Shown here in pieces: positions 23,777-25,713 of a stretch of DNA of 25,713 bases; position 1 is the first letter of the stretch, and each line of letters begins with the position of its first letter. A model generated the notes under the pieces. That model worked only from the letters and a program-made list of their open reading frames with translations, made no database searches and had not been told where the DNA came from. The stretch lies in NCBI GenBank assembly GCA_900547955.1, contig URIR01000027.1:1-25713 (forward strand). The letters are read 5' to 3'. A program made the translations under genes and the position numbers. This DNA is from an uncultured Eubacteriales bacterium (GTDB lineage Bacteria; Bacillota; Clostridia; Christensenellales; QALW01).

Positions 23777-23908
23777 AAACGCACGAACCTCATATATAAC
23801 CTCAGATGAGCAGGCCTAAGTAGAGCTTTAAATTGCCCGCCTCCTTAGTTCCTTAAATGGCTAGTAAATGTAAAAATGAAGAATAGAGAGAACAAACGGC
23901 TTGTTTTT

Positions 23909-24084
23909 TTGGTATGCGCAAAAATTTAAACGGGGGGCGGCGCGAGCCCGGCCTGCGGCCGGGCTCGGCGGAGCGATGCCGCGGAGAAGTTTTACTTCTC
24001 CGCGGCATCGCTCCGCCAGGTCATGGCGCCTTAAAAGGCGCCATGACCTGCGCCGCCCCCCGTTTAAATTTTTGCGCATACCAA
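23909..24084. repeat. Cloverleaf palindrome 5 (fully paired four-way junction)
   Basis: A perfect 35-bp outer stem (23909-23943 with 24050-24084) is AT-rich outside and GC-rich inside. It encloses three perfect arms: 10 bp (23944-23953/23957-23966, loop TGC), 24 bp (23967-23990/23994-24017, loop TTT) and 15 bp (24018-24032/24035-24049, loop AA). No base is unpaired at the junction and none of the 84 pairs is mismatched. No gene occupies 23760-24219. Confidence 0.96.
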
Positions 24085-24151
24085 GACCAGATATAAAATA
24101 ATAAATAGCATTCTTTTGCATAAAATTATCAAATAAAATTTGCCAAAATAA

Positions 24152-24180
24152 TTGCTTAGTGTTCTTAAATGTGATATATT
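24152..24180 (+). promoter_or_regulatory. Extended -10 promoter of small Cys gene B
   Basis: TTGCTT (24152-24157), 17 bp, then TATATT (24175-24180) preceded by TGA. Confidence 0.8.
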
Positions 24181-24219
24181 ATTAAAAAAAATGCGCTAAA
24201 GTATCAAGGAGCGATGATA

Positions 24220-24411
24220 ATGTGTAAATGTGAAGTTTTTGAAGAGAAAAATCAAAATGGCGAAATTGTTTATGGAATTAAGTGCGGTGAAGTACAACAG
24301 CTTATCTCACGCAACTTTGTTAAAGTCCAAAAACTAACGAACAAATGCAATAAATATGGCATTGACCCCATACATCTAAGTGATATTATAGAAGATGCTG
24401 GAATAAAATAG
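24220..24411 (+). CDS. Small Cys protein, paralogue B (DUF6514-like)
   Basis: The 63-residue product begins MCKCEVFEE. ATG 24220 is preferred over ATG 24214 because AAGGAG (24206-24211) is then 8 nt away rather than 2, and the start matches the paralogues. It has two N-terminal cysteines (C2, C4), then VYGIKCG, CNKYG without the extra glycine, and IDPIHLSDIIED, and lacks the final acidic residue pattern of the others. It is the first of three tandem copies and is followed 13 nt after the stop by hairpin cluster 6. Confidence 0.82.
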   Translation: MCKCEVFEEKNQNGEIVYGIKCGEVQQLISRNFVKVQKLTNKCNKYGIDPIHLSDIIEDAGIK

Positions 24412-24424
24412 AATAAGCTTTAGC

Positions 24425-24529
24425 AGCGCCCAGCCTTTGGCTGGGCGCTAAGTCTCAATGATATCCTTAAAGCTTTGCTTTAAGGATATCATTGAGAGTA
24501 TGTTTTGGCGCTAACGCGCCAAAATACTT
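24425..24529. repeat. Three-hairpin element 6 (open cloverleaf)
   Basis: Three consecutive arms: AGCGCCCAGCC/GGCTGGGCGCT (24425-24435, 24439-24449), a perfect 20-bp arm (24454-24473/24477-24496, loop TTT) and TTTTGGCGC/GCGCCAAAA (24503-24511, 24516-24524), extended by AGTA/TACT. Unlike the other elements no strong outer stem is seen. A TTTTTT tract follows about 5 nt later, so it could terminate gene B. Confidence 0.88.
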
Positions 24530-24612
24530 ACATATTTTTTATCAATAAGTAACTATTTGAATTTAATGACATAAAAATTTTATAAAAAATTATAAATATT
24601 ACCACAAGCCGC

Positions 24613-24641
24613 TTGCCTAATGCTAATAAATATGATATATT
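24613..24641 (+). promoter_or_regulatory. Extended -10 promoter of small Cys gene C
   Basis: TTGCCT (24613-24618), 17 bp, then TATATT (24636-24641) preceded by TGA. Confidence 0.8.
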
Positions 24642-24685
24642 GTAAAAAAGTAGGTGATTCATTGGCACAAAGGAGGTGGGGTAAA

Positions 24686-24883
24686 ATGTACAAATGCGAA
24701 ATTTACGAAACTACTGTTCCAGGAAAAGGCACTATGTATGGCATCAAATGCGGTAAGGTTAAAAAGTTAGTATCAGACAACCTGGAAAACGTAAAAAGGA
24801 TTTCTGATAAATGTAATGAATACGGAGGCATTGACCCAATTCATCTTAGCGATATTATTGAAGACGAATTGTGGCAAGGCTGA
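24686..24883 (+). CDS. Small Cys protein, paralogue C (DUF6514-like)
   Basis: The 65-residue product begins MYKCEIYET. ATG 24686 has AAAGGAGG (24670-24677) 8 nt upstream; an in-frame start at 24620 would lie within the promoter. It carries MYGIKCG, CNEYGG and IDPIHLSDIIEDE, and is the most lysine-rich copy in the middle (GKVKKLVSDNLENVKRIS). It is the second gene of the tandem trio, with its own promoter. A single long hairpin follows 33 nt after the stop. Confidence 0.83.
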   Translation: MYKCEIYETTVPGKGTMYGIKCGKVKKLVSDNLENVKRISDKCNEYGGIDPIHLSDIIEDELWQG

Positions 24884-24916
24884 TATCATTTACAAAAGTA
24901 CATAATTAATAACTAC

Positions 24917-24964
24917 TTTAAAGCACAGGCGGACATAAAAATTTATGTCCGCCTGTACTTTAAA
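24917..24964. repeat. Long hairpin after small Cys gene C
   Basis: ACAGGCGGACATAAA (24925-24939) pairs perfectly with TTTATGTCCGCCTGT (24942-24956) around an AA loop. After one mismatch the stem continues as TTTAAAG (24917-24923) with CTTTAAA (24958-24964). It occupies the same position relative to the gene as the cloverleaves after A, B and D, but has one arm. Confidence 0.88.
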
Positions 24965-25145
24965 TAAATTAGCATATTTAAAAAATTATCTAAAAATTAT
25001 CATAAAAATAATAATAAGTATTTCAAATATTTATATCCATTAATTAAAATCTTGCGAATAAATTCTATTTTAATGTCTTAATATGTTTTTCTATTAGGAT
25101 AAAATATATTAAAAAAAATTTTTATACTGAATTTCCATAAAATAC

Positions 25146-25174
25146 TTGATATTTTCTTTACTTTATGATATATT
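25146..25174 (+). promoter_or_regulatory. Extended -10 promoter of small Cys gene D
   Basis: TTGATA (25146-25151), 17 bp, then TATATT (25169-25174) preceded by TGA. The 180 bases upstream (24965-25145) are very AT-rich and hold no gene. Confidence 0.8.
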
Positions 25175-25214
25175 GTAGAAAAGAAAATTTATTTTAATTA
25201 TAAGGAGGTTTATT

Positions 25215-25406
25215 ATGTGCGAATGTGAGCTCTTTGAAGTCCCTGTAGAAGGTATTGGCGCTATGTATGGTATAAAATGCGGTGACGAATACAGGCTGCT
25301 TTCTCATGATAGTACCACAGTACAAAACATCATAGACAAATGTAATTTGTACGGCGGAATTGACCCTGTTCACCTAAACGATATCATCGAAGACGAAATG
25401 CTCTAA
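25215..25406 (+). CDS. Small Cys protein, paralogue D (DUF6514-like)
   Basis: The 63-residue product begins MCECELFEV, with AAGGAGG (25202-25208) 6 nt before the ATG. It shares MYGIKCGDE with copy A, CNLYGG with copy C, and IDPVHLNDIIEDEML at the end. Positions constant in all four copies are C4, YGIKCG, the CN pair, YG, IDP, HL and IIED, with C2 in copies B and D only. It is the last copy before the tRNA-Met gene and is followed after 19 nt by cloverleaf 7. Confidence 0.83.
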   Translation: MCECELFEVPVEGIGAMYGIKCGDEYRLLSHDSTTVQNIIDKCNLYGGIDPVHLNDIIEDEML

Positions 25407-25425
25407 ATATTCCAGTAAAATATCC

Positions 25426-25566
25426 TTAACGCTTGGCTATAGCGCATTAATGCGCTATAGCCAAATGACTCCCTGTAGGCCGGAAAGCAAAGCTTTCCGG
25501 CCTACAGGGAGTCATTTGCCCGTTTTGCCGGGCTTCAGCCCGGCAAAACGGGCAAGCAAACGTTAA
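25426..25566. repeat. Cloverleaf palindrome 7
   Basis: Three perfect arms abut with no spacer: 16 bp with no loop (25433-25448/25449-25464), 24 bp (25465-25488/25492-25515, loop AAA) and 19 bp (25516-25534/25537-25555, loop TC). The outer stem is short: TTAACG (25426-25431) with CGTTAA (25561-25566), with a small bulge. It lies between small gene D and the tRNA-Met promoter. Confidence 0.93.
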
Positions 25567-25601
25567 CCAGCAAAATATATAATATCAAAAATATAAATTG
25601 C

Positions 25602-25630
25602 TTGACAACTATGCTCGTTTAAGCTATAAT
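25602..25630 (+). promoter_or_regulatory. Consensus promoter of tRNA-Met
   Basis: TTGACA (25602-25607) and TATAAT (25625-25630) are perfect and 17 bp apart, 17 nt before the tRNA. Confidence 0.88.
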
Positions 25631-25647
25631 CCCTGATACTGACATAT

Positions 25648-25713
25648 GGCGGTGTAGCTCAGCTGGCCAGAGCATTCGGTTCATACCCGACAGGTCGGTG
25701 GTTCGAATCCACT
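25648..25713 (+). tRNA. tRNA-Met (CAT), 3' end cut off
   Basis: The gene starts GGCGGTGTAGCTCAG, has the anticodon loop TTCATAC (CAT) and a T-arm with GGTTCGAATCC. The window ends before the acceptor stem closes. The sequence resembles elongator tRNA-Met. A CAT anticodon can also be tRNA-Ile2 or initiator, but the first base and D-arm favour elongator Met. Confidence 0.88.

Noticed and set aside
23861..24121. ORFs across cloverleaf 5
   Set aside because: They are explained entirely by the palindrome and have Arg/Ala-rich nonsense products.
24152..25566. CRISPR-like or satellite repeat array
   Set aside because: The repetition is at the protein and promoter level with diverged DNA and variable palindromes; there are no regular repeats and spacers.

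Overview
The window looks like a chromosomal stretch from a Clostridia-type Firmicute, probably anaerobic and gut-associated. Supporting signs are near-consensus SigA promoters, strong AGGAGG-type ribosome sites, RNase Y, YwiB/DUF1934, DegV and SpoIID/peptidoglycan-binding proteins. Coding DNA is of moderate GC, and AT-rich intergenic DNA is interrupted by very GC-rich palindromes. No phage structural gene, integrase, transposase, CRISPR array or rRNA was seen.

Layout. Positions 1-3076 (mostly minus): 5' part of a secreted protein, a tiny membrane-anchor ORF or remnant, metK and a YwiB-like gene. 3284-5752: trxA, then a divergent module of a small coiled-coil gene, an XRE repressor and an ImmA-like membrane protease, with repeated GCAT-N3-ATGC operators between them. 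5970-11025 (minus): degV, a membrane SH3b protein, an M19 dipeptidase and rny. 11179-15816 (plus): a GH78 alpha-L-rhamnosidase, tRNA-Leu(GAG) and a cation/proton antiporter. 16496-21174 (minus): a CapA-family protein, an SGNH hydrolase, yajC and tgt. 21311-23759 (plus): three tightly packed genes for a beta-sandwich protein, a SpoIID-like/peptidoglycan-binding protein and a second peptidoglycan-binding protein. 24152-25566: a small-gene array, followed by a partial tRNA-Met.

The most unusual content is a family of three-armed, cloverleaf-shaped palindromes: about eight copies near 5970, 9058, 16316, 17994, 18106, 23909, 24425 and 25426. Most have an outer stem of 6-35 bp enclosing three perfect hairpins, with zero to two unpaired bases at the four-way junction. 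Arm sequences are mostly unrelated between copies, yet the architecture is the same. The copies at 16336 and 18106 share sequence, and their few differences lie in loops or are compensated across stems. All are intergenic, mostly 5-35 nt past a stop codon.

Four paralogous genes for ~64-residue proteins (16123, 24220, 24686, 25215) share three invariant cysteines and a C-terminal IDPxHLxxIIED motif. Each has the same extended -10 promoter layout (TTGnnn, 17 bp, TATATT, with TGA before it) and each is followed at once by a cloverleaf or long hairpin. This promoter/small Cys protein/structured-3'-element unit is the best candidate here for an undescribed system. Its function cannot be read from the sequence.
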